Shown in pieces: positions 47,743 through 59,085 of a DNA stretch of 64,000 nucleotides. The stretch's first letter is position 1; each line of letters begins with the position of its first letter. A program made the position numbers and the translations under genes. The notes beneath the pieces were generated by a model. That model saw only the letters and a program-made list of their open reading frames with translations. It was not told the DNA's origin and did no database searches. Source of the DNA: Citrobacter gillenii (GTDB taxonomy: Bacteria; Pseudomonadota; Gammaproteobacteria; Enterobacterales; Enterobacteriaceae); assembly GCF_013337685.1 (NCBI RefSeq), contig NZ_SUQN01000001.1, forward strand, positions 682,001-746,000, written 5' to 3'.

Positions 47743-50376
47743 TTAACGCGGCAGGGCGGTTCCCCATTCACGCCACTCTTTGGGTTCGCTTTCCAGCAAC
47801 AGGAAGTGTTTTCCAGCCTGTGCTTTTGGTGCCAGTGGCGTACCCGGTGGAGTGGCGAAGGCAATACCGCCGCGAATGAACTGATTAAAGGTCCCGGTTT
47901 TCACCACGCCGCCGGTCAGGCCGAAGTCGAGGTTGTAGCCGGACGCCAGCCAGAACACGGAGTTATTACGCACCAGATGCTGATAGCGCTGGCTGATGCG
48001 CATGGCAATCATCACGCGGTCAGAAAGCGAACCCAGCGTCAGCCCGGTGACGGTACCCACCTCGATACCTCTGAACAGAACCGGAGTGCCGATATTCAGC
48101 GACCCGGCTTCCGGCGCTTCGACCACGATGCTCAGGCCATCAAGATAACGCGAGTCGGTAATAGTGGCTTCCTGTAGCTCAAAATCACGGCGTGGATTCC
48201 CGCGACCCGGCTCCACGTTAATATAAGGCTGCAAGATGGTATCGAGGTGCTCCACACCTGCCGCAGAGATTTGCGGGGTAATTACCGAGAAGCGTGTCCC
48301 GCTGCGCGCAAAGGTCTGGACATATTCCGGGTACAGTACCGCTTTCGCCTGCACTTCATTGCGTGCGGTGATGAGTTCCAGGGTTTGGATCTGACCAATA
48401 TCGATGCCAAGATAGCGAATTGGCATGCCCGCGGCGAGCTTACCGGCGTCAAAGGCGTGCAGGGTAATTTGGCCGCCTACCGCACGTGCGGCGGTTTCAG
48501 AAGCGTACAGAATCCGCTTGTCACCTTTGCGTTGGCTGGCGCTGGCACCGCTCAGGTTGTCGAAGCTAATTGCCCCTTTTAGCGCGCGAGACAACGGAGA
48601 AGCCTGTACGGTCAGTCCGCTACCGTTAAGTTGAACTTTTGCGCCGCCTTCTGCCCAGAACACGCTGTTGTTGGTTAACAGGTTGCGGTATTCCGGTTTG
48701 ATGTGCAGGTCGATATCAAACGCATCGGCGCGAGGGCGCACGCTAATCACTTCACCCACTTCGAATTTACGGTACAGCACCACTGAACCGGCCTGAACGT
48801 CAGGCAACGTTTCGGCGCGCAGGCTGAGCGTGGTGGTCGGCAGATCGCTCAGGCTGTTTTCAATCGCTTTCTCCAGGTTGGCATAAAGCGGATAGTTGGG
48901 TTTCATTTCACCTTTGGTGCCGGGTAAAATACGAATACCGCCGCTAATCCATTCGCTGGCACTGGCTCCTAAGAACTCCACGCCGTCAATGCCTACTTTG
49001 ACGTCAACCCGACTGTTGACCACAAATTTACTGTCACCTTGTACCAGGTCGCGATGCTGGGGTTCGATGGCAACAGTAAAGGAAACGCCTTTGCTGGACA
49101 GCGTACGTTCAATCACTTGTCCAACCTGGACACCATGCAGGATCAGCGGTTGACCCGCCTCAATGCCGTAGCTTTCCGGTGCAGTCAGGGTGAGCGTCAT
49201 CACACCTGGATCATGCAATAAGGATTTTTCGCCGGGAACTACTACAAACTGACTGCGAGGTTCGCCCTCGCCGGGGACCAGTTCGAAGGTTTTACCGGTT
49301 AACAGCGAACTGAGGTTTGCATCGCTCAACGACAATTTGGGGCTGCGCAGTTCAATGCGCGTATTGTCCCGCAGCAACGAGACGACGCTCGGATCCACCG
49401 TCATTTCGCCGGTGACTTTGCCTCCTGGGATAAGTTCCAGTTTCGTCAGTTCGCCGACCTCCAGGCCCTGGTACATCAGCGATGTGGACCCTGCTTTTAG
49501 CCCATCGCCGCTGGGTAATTCCAGCTTGACGATCACGCCGCGCTGGCTGTGGGCAAGATCTTGATACAGACCAAATGTATCGTCGGCAACAGCGGGCTGT
49601 GAATCTTCCGGTGAGTCAAAGGCGATGGCACCATTCACCAGTGCGGCCAGACTTTCCAGCTTAACCTTCGCCCCACTGAGGCTGATATCCGCATTGACCC
49701 CAGACACGTTCCAGAAACGGCTGCCTTTTTTGACCAGATTAGTAAATCGGCGCTCAATGAGCACATCGATGGTTACGCCCTGATTATTGGGGTTAATGGT
49801 GTAGTCATATACCCTGCCTACCGGTATTTTGCGGAAATATACCAGCGAGCCGCTGTTCAGGGAGCCGAGGTCAGGTGCATGCAGATGCAACATTAAATCG
49901 CCGTTATTCAGGCGATACTTGGGCTGCGTATCCAGGGCGACGAAATGATCTCTCGGCTCTCCGGTTCCGGGCATCATTCCGATATAGTTTCCGCCAACCA
50001 GTGCGTCGAGGCCGGAAACGCCTGCCAGCGAGGCTTTTGGCGTCACCAGCCAGAACTGCGTATCTTTACGCAGGGCATCTTTCATGCTGGCCTTGATGCT
50101 GACGCGAACTTCAATCTTGCGCAGATTTTTGCTGAGACTGATATCCTGCACCGTGCCAACTTCGACACCCTGATAGCGAACAGGCGTCCGGCCCGGCACA
50201 ATACCATCTGCAGACATAAAGTCGATGGTAACGGTGTTGCCGCGGTCTTCATAGCTTCCCCAGATCAGCCACCCGGCGATCATCAGGGCGATGAACGGTA
50301 GCAGCCAGAATGGAGAAATGCGGCGTTTTGTTTTAATCTGCGCTTCAGTCTGCGAAGCGGGCGTTTCCTGACTCAT
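47743..50376 (-). CDS. letB: LetB (YebT), seven-MCE-domain lipid transport tunnel
   Basis: An 877-residue protein, same length as E. coli LetB. One membrane segment (about 23-42) is followed by seven tandem MCE domains, each recognisable by a V/L-x-F/Y-R/Q-G-x-x-VG core such as [54 protein letters not shown] and VLFRGIEVG. It forms a long hollow tube across the periplasm for lipid movement. The ATG at 50376 (MSQETPASQ) overlaps the letA end by 32 bases. Confidence 0.95.
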   Translation of the reverse strand: MSQETPASQTEAQIKTKRRISPFWLLPFIALMIAGWLIWGSYEDRGNTVTIDFMSADGIVPGRTPVRYQGVEVGTVQDISLSKNLRKIEVRVSIKASMKDALRKDTQFWLVTPKASLAGVSGLDALVGGNYIGMMPGTGEPRDHFVALDTQPKYRLNNGDLMLHLHAPDLGSLNSGSLVYFRKIPVGRVYDYTINPNNQGVTIDVLIERRFTNLVKKGSRFWNVSGVNADISLSGAKVKLESLAALVNGAIAFDSPEDSQPAVADDTFGLYQDLAHSQRGVIVKLELPSGDGLKAGSTSLMYQGLEVGELTKLELIPGGKVTGEMTVDPSVVSLLRDNTRIELRSPKLSLSDANLSSLLTGKTFELVPGEGEPRSQFVVVPGEKSLLHDPGVMTLTLTAPESYGIEAGQPLILHGVQVGQVIERTLSSKGVSFTVAIEPQHRDLVQGDSKFVVNSRVDVKVGIDGVEFLGASASEWISGGIRILPGTKGEMKPNYPLYANLEKAIENSLSDLPTTTLSLRAETLPDVQAGSVVLYRKFEVGEVISVRPRADAFDIDLHIKPEYRNLLTNNSVFWAEGGAKVQLNGSGLTVQASPLSRALKGAISFDNLSGASASQRKGDKRILYASETAARAVGGQITLHAFDAGKLAAGMPIRYLGIDIGQIQTLELITARNEVQAKAVLYPEYVQTFARSGTRFSVITPQISAAGVEHLDTILQPYINVEPGRGNPRRDFELQEATITDSRYLDGLSIVVEAPEAGSLNIGTPVLFRGIEVGTVTGLTLGSLSDRVMIAMRISQRYQHLVRNNSVFWLASGYNLDFGLTGGVVKTGTFNQFIRGGIAFATPPGTPLAPKAQAGKHFLLLESEPKEWREWGTALPR

Positions 50377-51628
50377 GTGCATCCCAAAGTAAGCGGCTGT
50401 CCAGCCATTCCACAGCAAGAATAGTCAAAATTACCGCTGCGCCGAAATAAAACGCAGCCGGTCCCATAGTAAAAGCCAGTATCTGGTCGCGATTAATCAG
50501 CGACATGGTTAAGGCAATAACAAACAGATCCAACATTGACCAGCGGCCAATCCACGTCACTATGCGCAGTAGCAGAATGCGCGTGCGTAAGCCCTGTTCA
50601 CATTTAAAATGGATGCTAATCAATAGGGTAAGCATCACGATCACTTTGGTGAAAGGCACCAAAATACTGGCGATAAAGACGATTGCCGCGACACCAACAT
50701 TGCTGCTTGCCAGCGACATAATGCCGGACAGGATCGTGTCTTCCTGCCGGGATCCGTTAACGTAAATAACCGAGATGGGCAGCAGATTAGCAGGCAGCAG
50801 CAGGACAATCGAGGCCAGCAGCGCGGCCCAGCACTTTTGTATGCTTTGATTCCTGCGCCAGCGCAACGGAATATGGCAACGCGGGCAGCGACTGCGGGTG
50901 TCCGGATAGCCTGTAAAATGGCAGCCGAGGCACACGCGAAGCTGTTCATCGGGGCGCCGTGCGGGTCTTTGCGGGTAAAAACGGTCCCACAACTGTTCCA
51001 CGTTGAGGTGCGACAGCGTCAGAATACTGAGGATCACCAGCGCAAGAAAAGCATACAGCCCCACGCCCGGCAGTAGGAAAGCGTAGTCCTGCACTTTGAT
51101 CGACGCGACGCCGATACCGACCAGGTAAATGTCGAGCATGACCCACTCTTTGAGCCTTTCCAGCATCAGCAGGACCGGGCGCAGGTTCATACCGAGAATG
51201 TTGCCTAACCACAGATAAGCAATGGACGAGACAAGTATTATCGGCGCGCCCATCACGCAAAAGAGCACGAAGGAGGCGGTGAGTGGATCACCCTGGCGGG
51301 TCATTTGCCAGATCCCCTGAACCACATTGGCGTCAATACGAATGCCTAATAAAAAGATGTGTAACAGCGGCTCTCCCCAGGCAAAAGGCATCAGCAGCAG
51401 CATGGTGAAGGCCATTGCCGCCAGCCGTGTTAATGACCAGTCGCGTCCGTCACGAATTTTTGCCTGACAGCGGGGACAGTATGCACTTTGGTGCGAACGC
51501 ATTTTCGGCAAGCTAAATAGCATGTCGCATTCGGGGCAACGCTGGTAGTGCGCACGGGGTAGCGCCTCACCGACGGACCTGATCGCTATTTTTTTGGATG
51601 GCTTGATGCGTGGAGTATTTAGGGCCAT
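50345..51628 (-). CDS. letA: LetA (YebS), inner-membrane partner of LetB
   Basis: A 427-residue PqiA-family integral membrane protein. It has two zinc-ribbon-like four-cysteine motifs, CPECDML...CPRC near residue 33 and CLGCHF...CPRC about 240, each followed by a bundle of four membrane helices. It works with LetB in lipid transport between inner and outer membranes. The gene precedes letB with a 32-base overlap. Confidence 0.95.
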   Translation of the reverse strand: MALNTPRIKPSKKIAIRSVGEALPRAHYQRCPECDMLFSLPKMRSHQSAYCPRCQAKIRDGRDWSLTRLAAMAFTMLLLMPFAWGEPLLHIFLLGIRIDANVVQGIWQMTRQGDPLTASFVLFCVMGAPIILVSSIAYLWLGNILGMNLRPVLLMLERLKEWVMLDIYLVGIGVASIKVQDYAFLLPGVGLYAFLALVILSILTLSHLNVEQLWDRFYPQRPARRPDEQLRVCLGCHFTGYPDTRSRCPRCHIPLRWRRNQSIQKCWAALLASIVLLLPANLLPISVIYVNGSRQEDTILSGIMSLASSNVGVAAIVFIASILVPFTKVIVMLTLLISIHFKCEQGLRTRILLLRIVTWIGRWSMLDLFVIALTMSLINRDQILAFTMGPAAFYFGAAVILTILAVEWLDSRLLWDAHESGNARFAD

Positions 51629-51756
51629 GTATCGCGGATCAAAGTGTTAGAGTAATGTTATCTTAACCCATGACGGGAATGATCTTGAGCATTAACGCAT
51701 TTAATGTTTATTTTAGTAGGCTGCAGTTTTAAGTAAGACAACTAAGTGATTACATA

Positions 51757-52254
51757 ATGAACAAAATAGAGCTATACACGGATCTGAACCGTGATTTTCG
51801 CGCATTGATGGCAGGTGAAACCAGTTTTCTGGCAACGTTGGCAAATACCAGCGCCTTGTTGTACGAACGTCTTTCAGAAGTGAACTGGGCTGGTTTTTAT
51901 CTGCTCGAAAACGACACGCTGGTGCTCGGTCCCTTCCAGGGAAAGATCGCCTGTGTGCGTATCCCTGTTGGGCGTGGCGTGTGTGGTACAGCGGTGGCGC
52001 AGAACCAGGTTCAGCGCATTGAAGACGTTCACGCCTTTGACGGGCACATTGCTTGCGATGCCGCCAGCAATGCTGAAATCGTCCTGCCAATCATGGTTGA
52101 AAATCAGATAATCGGCGTGCTGGATATTGATAGCACAGCGTTTGGCCGCTTTACTGAAGAGGATGAACAGGGGCTGCGTACGCTTGTGGCACAGCTTGAA
52201 ACCGTGCTTGCAATGACGGATTACAAAAAATTCTTTGCGACCGTCGCAGGATAA
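51757..52254 (+). CDS. msrC: MsrC (YebR), free methionine-(R)-sulfoxide reductase
   Basis: A 165-residue GAF-domain enzyme that reduces free methionine-R-sulfoxide. The three catalytic-type cysteines are at 66 (KIACVRIP), 76 (GRGVCGTA) and 100 (GHIACDAA). It is divergent from letA-letB and upstream of proQ, as in E. coli. Confidence 0.95.
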   Translation: MNKIELYTDLNRDFRALMAGETSFLATLANTSALLYERLSEVNWAGFYLLENDTLVLGPFQGKIACVRIPVGRGVCGTAVAQNQVQRIEDVHAFDGHIACDAASNAEIVLPIMVENQIIGVLDIDSTAFGRFTEEDEQGLRTLVAQLETVLAMTDYKKFFATVAG

Positions 52255-52350
52255 TCAACGGATAACGTAGCAATTACTGATGACGTCATTATAATGACGC
52301 CTGTTCATGCCTGCGCTTGTTGGCTACGTCCGTTGTAATCAGGAAATTTC

Positions 52351-53037
52351 ATGGAAAATCAACCTAAGTTGAATAGCAGTAAAGAAGTTATCGCGTTTCT
52401 GGCCGAACGCTTCCCGCAATGTTTTAGTGCGGAAGGCGAAGCGCGCCCGCTGAAAATTGGCATTTTTCAGGATCTGGTAGAGCGTGTTGAGGGTGAAATG
52501 AACCTCAGCAAGACACAGCTTCGTTCTGCCTTACGTCTCTACACTTCAAGCTGGCGCTATCTGTATGGCGTTAAGCTGGGCGCAACGCGTGTCGATCTCG
52601 ACGGCAACCCATGTGGTGAGCTGGATGAGCAACACGTCGAACATGCGCGCAAACAGCTTGAAGAAGCAAAAGCCCGCGTTCAGGCGCAACGTGCCGAGCA
52701 ACAGGCGAAAAAACGCGAAGCGGCAGCTGCTGCGGGTGAAAAAGACGGCGCACCGCGTCGCGAGCGTAAGCCGCGTCCTGCTCCGCGTCGTAAAGAAGGT
52801 GCAGAGCGTAAACCTCGCGCTGAAAAACCGGCCGCTCAAGCACCGCGTGCTCCTCGCGAAGAACAGCATACCCCAGTGTCTGATATTTCAGTGCTGAAGG
52901 TAGGGCAGTCTTTAAAGGTGAAAGCAGGTAATAATGCGATGGATGCCACCGTATTAGAAATCACCAAAGATGGCGTCCGTGTACAGCTGAATTCGGGTAT
53001 GTCTTTGATTGTACGCGCAGAACACTTGGTGTTCTGA
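52351..53037 (+). CDS. proQ: ProQ, RNA chaperone
   Basis: A 228-residue RNA-binding protein. It has an N-terminal FinO/ProQ domain (about 1-120), a long K/R/A/E/P-rich linker (about 105-178) and a C-terminal Tudor-like domain (about 180-228). It binds structured sRNAs and mRNA 3' ends across the genome and was first linked to ProP osmoprotection. It is followed 19 bases later by prc, as in E. coli. Confidence 0.96.
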   Translation: MENQPKLNSSKEVIAFLAERFPQCFSAEGEARPLKIGIFQDLVERVEGEMNLSKTQLRSALRLYTSSWRYLYGVKLGATRVDLDGNPCGELDEQHVEHARKQLEEAKARVQAQRAEQQAKKREAAAAAGEKDGAPRRERKPRPAPRRKEGAERKPRAEKPAAQAPRAPREEQHTPVSDISVLKVGQSLKVKAGNNAMDATVLEITKDGVRVQLNSGMSLIVRAEHLVF

Positions 53038-53056
53038 AACGGAGGCCTGGCCTGGC

Positions 53057-55105
53057 ATGAACACTTTTTTTAGGCTTACTGCGTTAGCTGGTCTGCTTGC
53101 ATTAGCAGGCCAGGCACTCGCTGTGGAAGACATCACGCGTGCCGATCAACTCCCCATACTGAAGGAAGAAACGCAGCACGCGACGGTGAGCGAACGTGTC
53201 ACATCGCGTTTTACGCGTTCTCATTATCGCCAGTTCGATCTGGATCAGGCGTTTTCGGCAAAAATTTTTGACCGCTATCTGAATCTGCTCGACTACAGCC
53301 ATAACGTGCTGTTAGCGAGCGATATAGAGCAGTTTGCTAAAAAGAAAACCGTCATCGGTGATGAACTGCGCACGGGCAAGCTGGATGTCTTTTACGATCT
53401 CTACAATCTGGCGCAAAAGCGCCGGTTTGAACGTTACCAGTACGCGTTAAGCGTGCTGGCGCGTCCAATGGATTTCACCGGTAACGACACGTTTAACCTC
53501 GATCGCAGCAAGGCCCCATGGCCAAAAAGCGAAGCCGAGCTAAACGCATTGTGGGACGGTAAGGTTAAATTCGATGAACTTAGCCTGAAACTGACCGGTA
53601 AAACCGATGCTGAAATTCGTGAAACGCTGACCCGTCGTTACAAATTTGCTATTCGCCGTCTGGCGCAGACTAACAGTGAAGATGTGTTCTCACTGGCGAT
53701 GACGGCGTTTGCGCGTGAAATCGATCCGCATACCAACTACCTGTCTCCGCGGAATACCGAACAGTTCAATACCGAAATGAGCCTGTCTCTGGAAGGTATT
53801 GGCGCGGTTCTGCAAATGGATGATGACTATACCGTTATTAATTCAATGGTAGCGGGTGGTCCGGCAGCCAAAAGCAAGGCGATAAGCGTAGGCGATCGTA
53901 TTGTTGGCGTCGGCCAGGCTGGTAAAGGCGTCGTTGATGTGATTGGCTGGCGTCTCGATGACGTTGTCGCGCTGATCAAAGGACCAAAGGGTAGCAAGGT
54001 TCGCCTTGAAATCCTGCCTGCCGGTAAAGGCACCAAGACACGTACCGTTACGCTAACGCGTGAACGTATTCGTCTGGAAGACCGTGCTGTTAAAATGTCG
54101 GTCAAAACCGTTGGCAAAGAAAAAGTCGGTGTGCTCGATATTCCCGGTTTCTACGTTGGCTTGACGGATGACGTTAAAGTTCAGCTGCAGAAGCTGGAAA
54201 AACAGAATGTCAGCAGCGTGATCATCGATTTGCGCACTAACGGTGGTGGTGCACTGACCGAAGCCGTATCGCTTTCCGGTCTGTTTATTCCTTCTGGCCC
54301 TGTTGTTCAGGTTCGCGACAATAACGGTAAAGTGCGCGAAGACAGTGATACCGACGGCGTTGTTTACTATAAAGGCCCGCTGGTGGTGCTGGTTGACCGT
54401 TTCAGTGCTTCTGCTTCTGAGATTTTTGCCGCGGCAATGCAGGATTACGGCCGTGCGTTAATCGTCGGGGAACCGACCTTTGGTAAAGGCACCGTGCAGC
54501 AGTACCGTTCTCTGAACCGTATCTACGATCAGATGCTGCGTCCGGAATGGCCAGCGCTGGGTTCCGTTCAGTACACTATCCAGAAATTCTACCGTGTTAA
54601 CGGTGGCAGCACGCAACGTAAGGGCGTGACGCCGGATATCATCATGCCGACAGGCAATGAAGAAACTGAAACCGGTGAGAAGTTCGAAGATAACGCCTTA
54701 CCGTGGGATAGCGTTGATGCTGCAACCTATGCGAAGTCAGATAATTTAACGCCGTTTGGTCCTGAATTACTGAAAGAACATAATGCGCGTATCGTTAAAG
54801 ATCCTGAGTTCCAGTACATCATGAAGGATATTGCTCGTTTCAATGCCCTGAAAGATAAGCGCAACATCGCGTCTCTGAATTACGCTCAGCGTGAGAAAGA
54901 GAATAACGAAGATGATGCCCTGCGTCTGGCGCGTATCAACGATCGCTTGAAGCGTGAAGGTAAACCGCCGCTGAAGAAACTGGACGATCTGCCGAAGGAT
55001 TACCAGGAGCCGGATCCGTATCTCGATGAGACGGTGAAAATCGCGCTCGACCTGGCGCGTCTTGAAAAAGACAAGCCAGCGGAACAGTCTGCGACCAAAC
55101 AGTAA
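53057..55105 (+). CDS. prc: Prc (Tsp), periplasmic tail-specific protease
   Basis: A 682-residue periplasmic serine protease, same length as E. coli Prc. It has a signal peptide (about 1-22), a PDZ domain near the middle (SLEGIGAVLQMDDDYTVI onward) and a C-terminal-processing peptidase domain. The catalytic serine lies in RFSASASEIFA and the lysine in FGKGTVQ. It degrades or trims proteins such as FtsI and MepS. The open frame begins earlier (53009, inside proQ), but the ATG at 53057 starts the signal peptide. Confidence 0.96.
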   Translation: MNTFFRLTALAGLLALAGQALAVEDITRADQLPILKEETQHATVSERVTSRFTRSHYRQFDLDQAFSAKIFDRYLNLLDYSHNVLLASDIEQFAKKKTVIGDELRTGKLDVFYDLYNLAQKRRFERYQYALSVLARPMDFTGNDTFNLDRSKAPWPKSEAELNALWDGKVKFDELSLKLTGKTDAEIRETLTRRYKFAIRRLAQTNSEDVFSLAMTAFAREIDPHTNYLSPRNTEQFNTEMSLSLEGIGAVLQMDDDYTVINSMVAGGPAAKSKAISVGDRIVGVGQAGKGVVDVIGWRLDDVVALIKGPKGSKVRLEILPAGKGTKTRTVTLTRERIRLEDRAVKMSVKTVGKEKVGVLDIPGFYVGLTDDVKVQLQKLEKQNVSSVIIDLRTNGGGALTEAVSLSGLFIPSGPVVQVRDNNGKVREDSDTDGVVYYKGPLVVLVDRFSASASEIFAAAMQDYGRALIVGEPTFGKGTVQQYRSLNRIYDQMLRPEWPALGSVQYTIQKFYRVNGGSTQRKGVTPDIIMPTGNEETETGEKFEDNALPWDSVDAATYAKSDNLTPFGPELLKEHNARIVKDPEFQYIMKDIARFNALKDKRNIASLNYAQREKENNEDDALRLARINDRLKREGKPPLKKLDDLPKDYQEPDPYLDETVKIALDLARLEKDKPAEQSATKQ

Positions 55106-55110
55106 TATCC

Positions 55111-55142
55111 AACAGGCACAAGAAATTGTGCCTGTTTTTTTA
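55111..55142 (+). terminator. Terminator of proQ-prc
   Basis: A perfect 11-base-pair stem (55111-55121 with 55126-55136) with a GAAA tetraloop and a T-rich tail. It starts 5 bases after the prc stop. Confidence 0.92.
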
Positions 55143-55297
55143 ACAAGCGTATGAAGTCGTCAGTCTGATACGGTAAAATGTAAAGTTGTGTCTTTCTACT
55201 GACTTAGCACGTATGCATGCTTGAAAATAGCCGTAAGACCCATACGATATGGGTAATCGCATAGTGCGTTTTGTTAAATTGAGGTTAAAAGAAAATT

Positions 55298-56179
55298 ATG
55301 ATGCGAATCGCGCTCTTCCTGCTGACGAACCTGGCTGTGATGGTCGTTTTCGGGCTGGTATTGAGCCTGACAGGGATTCAGTCAAGCAGCGTTCAAGGCT
55401 TGTTGATTATGGCTCTGCTGTTTGGTTTTGGTGGTTCCTTTATTTCGCTGCTGATGTCCAAATGGATGGCGTTAAAGTCCGTTGGTGGGGAAGTAATTGA
55501 ACAGCCCCGTAATGAAAGAGAACGCTGGCTGATGAATACTGTAGCAACTCAGGCTCGTCAGGCTGGGATCGCTATGCCACAGGTGGCTATTTACCATGCG
55601 CCAGATATTAACGCGTTTGCGACCGGTGCTCGCCGGGATGCGTCGCTGGTGGCTGTCAGCACCGGCTTGTTGCAAAACATGAGTCCCGATGAAGCCGAAG
55701 CCGTTATCGCACATGAAATTAGCCACATTGCCAATGGCGATATGGTTACCATGACGCTGATCCAGGGCGTGGTGAACACCTTTGTTATCTTTATCTCACG
55801 TATTCTGGCGCAACTCGCCGCCGGCTTTATGGGCGGAAACCGTGAAGAAGGTGAGGGTAGCAACGGCAACCCGCTAATCTATTTCGCGGTAGCGACGGTG
55901 CTGGAGCTGGTGTTTGGTATTCTGGCGAGCATTATTACCATGTGGTTCTCACGTCATCGTGAATTCCATGCGGATGCAGGCTCTGCCAAACTGGTGGGTC
56001 GTGAGAAAATGATTGCTGCGTTGCAGCGGCTGAAAACTAGCTATGAGCCGCAGGAAGCAACCAGCATGATGGCCTTCTGCATCAACGGTAAATCTAAGTC
56101 GCTGAGTGAGCTGTTTATGACTCACCCGCCGCTGGATAAGCGTATTGAAGCGCTGCGCAGTGGGGAATACCTGAAATAA
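55298..56179 (+). CDS. htpX: HtpX, membrane metalloprotease
   Basis: A 293-residue M48 family inner-membrane protease with four hydrophobic segments. The zinc motif HEISH is at 139-143 and the third ligand in the [10 protein letters not shown] segment. It acts with FtsH in quality control of membrane proteins. The gene has its own 190-base upstream region and downstream terminator. Confidence 0.96.
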   Translation: MMRIALFLLTNLAVMVVFGLVLSLTGIQSSSVQGLLIMALLFGFGGSFISLLMSKWMALKSVGGEVIEQPRNERERWLMNTVATQARQAGIAMPQVAIYHAPDINAFATGARRDASLVAVSTGLLQNMSPDEAEAVIAHEISHIANGDMVTMTLIQGVVNTFVIFISRILAQLAAGFMGGNREEGEGSNGNPLIYFAVATVLELVFGILASIITMWFSRHREFHADAGSAKLVGREKMIAALQRLKTSYEPQEATSMMAFCINGKSKSLSELFMTHPPLDKRIEALRSGEYLK

Positions 56180-56203
56180 CCCGCAGCAGGTTAAATAATG
56201 AAG

Positions 56204-56230
56204 AAGCGCGTCGTTAGACGCGCTTTTTTT
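56204..56230 (+). terminator. Terminator of htpX
   Basis: A perfect 9-base-pair stem AAGCGCGTC/GACGCGCTT (56204-56212, 56217-56225) with a GTTA loop and a T-run to 56230. It overlaps the stop codon of convergent yebQ. Confidence 0.88.
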
Positions 56231-57602
56231 ACGCCTGAATCCGAGGTTGGGTGATCCGCAGTCCGCTGACAATAGCGGCAAGCGTCGCCAGAATGCCAGC
56301 CGCCAGCAGAGACATGTGGGTACCGCTGTCGCCAAACTGATTCAACATCAACGCCACTAACGCGGCACCGGTGCTTTGTCCCAGTAAACGCGCCGTTCCC
56401 AGCATCCCGCTTGCGCCACCGCTGCGTTCACGCGGCGCGGAAGTGATGATGGTATGGTTGTTTGGTGACTGGAACAGACCAAAGCCAGCACCGCACAGGA
56501 TCATCGGCCAGATAATATTGAAGTCCGACGGGGCGGAGGGCAGCAACACCAGAGAAAATAACCCGCATGCCATCACCACCATGCCTAATGCCCCTAAAAG
56601 CCCGGCGTGGACGCGTTCAATCAGGTAACCCGCCAGCGGTGCCATAACCATGGTGGCCAGCGGCCATGGGGTCAACAACAGACCTGTTTCAACTTCACTA
56701 CGACCCAACACGGTTTGTAAAAAGAAGGGGAGAGAGACCATGGCCAACATTTGCGCGCAGAATGAACAGATCGAGGTGCCGATGGAGAGCGAAAAAAGCG
56801 GTATGCGCAGCAGATCAACCGGTAACAGCGGTACAGGTAGTGACAGCTGTCGACGGACAAAGAAATAGCCCACCACGAGAAGTCCCGCCAGTTCAGCCCC
56901 GATTAGCGTGAGTGACTGTCCCTGGGCAAACCCACTGAGTGCAGTTATCAGCAAACCGAACGTTAACGCATTCATCACTGCGCTGGGTAAATCAAAACGG
57001 GGTTTATTGCTGCGTGCAGCGTTTGCGGGCAAAAAGCGCATAGCCAGCAGTAGAGCAATAATCCCAAGCGGTACGTTAATCAAAAACAACCATTTCCATG
57101 AGGCAATGGAGAGGATCGCCGCGGCAATAGTCGGACCTGCAGCAGACGAGACCGCCACGATGAATGAATTAATACCCATTCCGCGCCCCAGTTGGCGTTG
57201 AGGGTAAATAAGCCGGATCAGCGCCGTATTCACGCTCATTAATGCGGCTCCGCCAAACCCTTGTGCCACGCGCGCCAGCGTGAGCATCTGCAGGGAATCT
57301 GATAATGCGCAGAAGAGAGATGCGAGCAGAAAAACGACCAGTCCGCATTTATAAATACGTCGGTAGCCAAACATGTCGCCCAAAAAAGAAAATGAGAGTA
57401 GTGAAACCACTATCGCAATTTGATAGGCATTAACGACCCAAATTGAACTGGCGGGGGAGGCCTGAAGATCGGCGGCAATCGTCGGCAGGGCAACATTGGC
57501 AATTGCACCATCCAGTACGGCCATCGAAATACCCATAATAATGGTTAATATTGCGCCATATCGTTGGGGCAGCGGCAGGCCATCGGCCTGAAATTTATCC
57601 AT
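56229..57602 (-). CDS. yebQ: YebQ, MFS transporter of the DHA2 type
   Basis: A 457-residue major facilitator protein with about 14 hydrophobic segments. The N-terminal motif WVVNAYQIAIVVSLLSFSFLGDMFGYRRIY fits the drug:H+ antiporter (DHA2) family. It is a putative multidrug exporter of unknown substrate. It is divergent from kdgR with 175 bases between starts, so KdgR control is possible but not shown. Confidence 0.9.
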   Translation of the reverse strand: MDKFQADGLPLPQRYGAILTIIMGISMAVLDGAIANVALPTIAADLQASPASSIWVVNAYQIAIVVSLLSFSFLGDMFGYRRIYKCGLVVFLLASLFCALSDSLQMLTLARVAQGFGGAALMSVNTALIRLIYPQRQLGRGMGINSFIVAVSSAAGPTIAAAILSIASWKWLFLINVPLGIIALLLAMRFLPANAARSNKPRFDLPSAVMNALTFGLLITALSGFAQGQSLTLIGAELAGLLVVGYFFVRRQLSLPVPLLPVDLLRIPLFSLSIGTSICSFCAQMLAMVSLPFFLQTVLGRSEVETGLLLTPWPLATMVMAPLAGYLIERVHAGLLGALGMVVMACGLFSLVLLPSAPSDFNIIWPMILCGAGFGLFQSPNNHTIITSAPRERSGGASGMLGTARLLGQSTGAALVALMLNQFGDSGTHMSLLAAGILATLAAIVSGLRITQPRIQA

Positions 57603-57777
57603 AGGAAGTCAATATTGTCGGAAATTATGATGAGAATAATAATTTTAGCATTGATATTCAGGTGTTATGTCGCAGATTTGTAACTAAGTGGGCAAAGATG
57701 GATTGCGAGCATCGGTACGTGAAATTATAATAAAAACCGGTTCTGATTTTTATAAAACACTCGTAATGAGGTGATAA

Positions 57778-58569
57778 ATGGCTATCGCAGATCTGGATAA
57801 ACAACCCGATTCTGTTTCTTCCGTGCTGAAGGTTTTTGGCATTCTGCAGGCACTGGGTGAAGAGCGCGAAATTGGTATAACCGAATTGTCGCAACGCGTC
57901 ATGATGTCTAAAAGCACCGTTTATCGCTTTTTACAGACCATGAAAACGCTGGGTTATGTGGCACAGGAAGGTGAGTCTGAGAAATACTCTCTGACCCTGA
58001 AACTGTTTGAACTGGGCGCTCGCGCGTTGCAAAACGTCGATCTGATCCGTAGCGCTGATATTCAGATGCGTGAACTGTCGCGTTTAACTAAAGAGACGGT
58101 CCACCTCGGTGCGCTGGACGAAGACAGCATTGTCTACATCCATAAAATCGACTCGATGTACAATTTACGCATGTATTCTCGCGTTGGACGTCGTAACCCG
58201 TTATACAGCACGGCGATCGGTAAAGTACTGCTGGCATGGCGTGACCGTGACGAAGTAAAACAGATTCTTGAAGGCGTGGAATACAAACGCAGCACCGACC
58301 GTACGATCACCAGCACTGATGAGTTGCTGCTGCTGCTGGATAAAGTGCGTGAGCAAGGCTACGGTGAAGACAACGAAGAGCAGGAAGAAGGACTGCGCTG
58401 CATCGGCGTTCCGGTCTTTGATCGTTTCGGTGTGGTCATCGCAGGTTTGAGTATTTCATTCCCGACTCTGCGTTTTTCTGAAGAGCGTTTACACGAATAT
58501 GTCGAAATGCTGCACACGGCTGCGCGAAAAATTTCAGAACAAATGGGTTATAACGATTATCCATTCTGA
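57778..58569 (+). CDS. kdgR: KdgR, IclR-family repressor
   Basis: A 263-residue regulator with an N-terminal winged helix (about 18-75, ITELSQRVMMSKSTVYRFLQTM) and a C-terminal IclR effector domain. In related bacteria KdgR responds to 2-keto-3-deoxygluconate and represses pectin/hexuronate catabolism genes. Its sequence and place between yebQ and yobH match E. coli. Confidence 0.95.
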   Translation: MAIADLDKQPDSVSSVLKVFGILQALGEEREIGITELSQRVMMSKSTVYRFLQTMKTLGYVAQEGESEKYSLTLKLFELGARALQNVDLIRSADIQMRELSRLTKETVHLGALDEDSIVYIHKIDSMYNLRMYSRVGRRNPLYSTAIGKVLLAWRDRDEVKQILEGVEYKRSTDRTITSTDELLLLLDKVREQGYGEDNEEQEEGLRCIGVPVFDRFGVVIAGLSISFPTLRFSEERLHEYVEMLHTAARKISEQMGYNDYPF

Positions 58570-58591
58570 TTTGATTTATACGCAATAGGTC

Positions 58592-58625
58592 AAAAGCCCC
58601 AGGTATTTTGTACCGGGGCTTTTTA
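58592..58625 (+). terminator. Terminator of kdgR
   Basis: A long stem AAAAGCCCC-GGTA/TACC-GGGGCTTTT (58592-58605 with 58611-58623, one bulged A) with a 5-base loop and further T's. Confidence 0.88.
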
Positions 58626-58682
58626 AATGAGCAAAATTAATACAAGCCGACACCAATAACAGGTAATTTTCTTGCTTCAATA

Positions 58683-58922
58683 TTAACCGTTATCGACAAT
58701 GACGGTGCTTTTCCTTAACAGGGGACAGTCCGACAAGCCGATGATACCGCTGCTGGTATGTACGTACTGTGCGGTGCTGGTGCCCCGTGCCGTCAGGTAC
58801 TTGCATTGCAGACCCAGTCCTGCTGCGTTCTCCTTACTCCCTATCAGCACGCCATAGCCACTCAGTAATAAACCAATCCAAACCAGAGCCAGCAATACAA
58901 TTGCGCGAATAATCAGACGCAT
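58683..58922 (-). CDS. yobH: YobH, small exported or membrane-anchored protein
   Basis: A 79-residue protein with a hydrophobic N-terminal segment (about 5-27) that may be a membrane anchor or uncleaved signal, and two cysteines (C40 and C66). Function is unknown. It is placed between kdgR and mgrB as in E. coli and Salmonella, and is convergent with kdgR. Confidence 0.88.
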   Translation of the reverse strand: MRLIIRAIVLLALVWIGLLLSGYGVLIGSKENAAGLGLQCKYLTARGTSTAQYVHTSSGIIGLSDCPLLRKSTVIVDNG

Positions 58923-59013
58923 TACAACCTCTTATCTTTTCTCGTTATTATAAGATTAGCTTGTACACTGAATGAAACAAGTGAATCATTCCTAAAAATA
59001 TTTATGCCGCTAA

Positions 59014-59030
59014 GGTTAACGTTGGGTTTA
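59014..59030 (+). promoter_or_regulatory. PhoP box of mgrB
   Basis: GGTTAA, a 5-base spacer and GGTTTA match the PhoP direct repeat (T/G)GTTTA-N5-(T/G)GTTTA with one change. A GATAAT -10 element follows at 59041-59046, at the spacing typical of PhoP-activated promoters. mgrB is a known PhoP target, so feedback control is inferred. Confidence 0.85.
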
Positions 59031-59085
59031 GGTAACGCATGATAATTTAGTCGCATAAGATGTGGATTCGGAGAGTGGAGTTGGA

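Noticed and set aside
55160..55190. A CpxR box upstream of htpX (two GTAAA-like repeats near 55172).
   Set aside because: The spacing between the repeats is 2 bases, not the 5 bases of the CpxR consensus, so it is not called.
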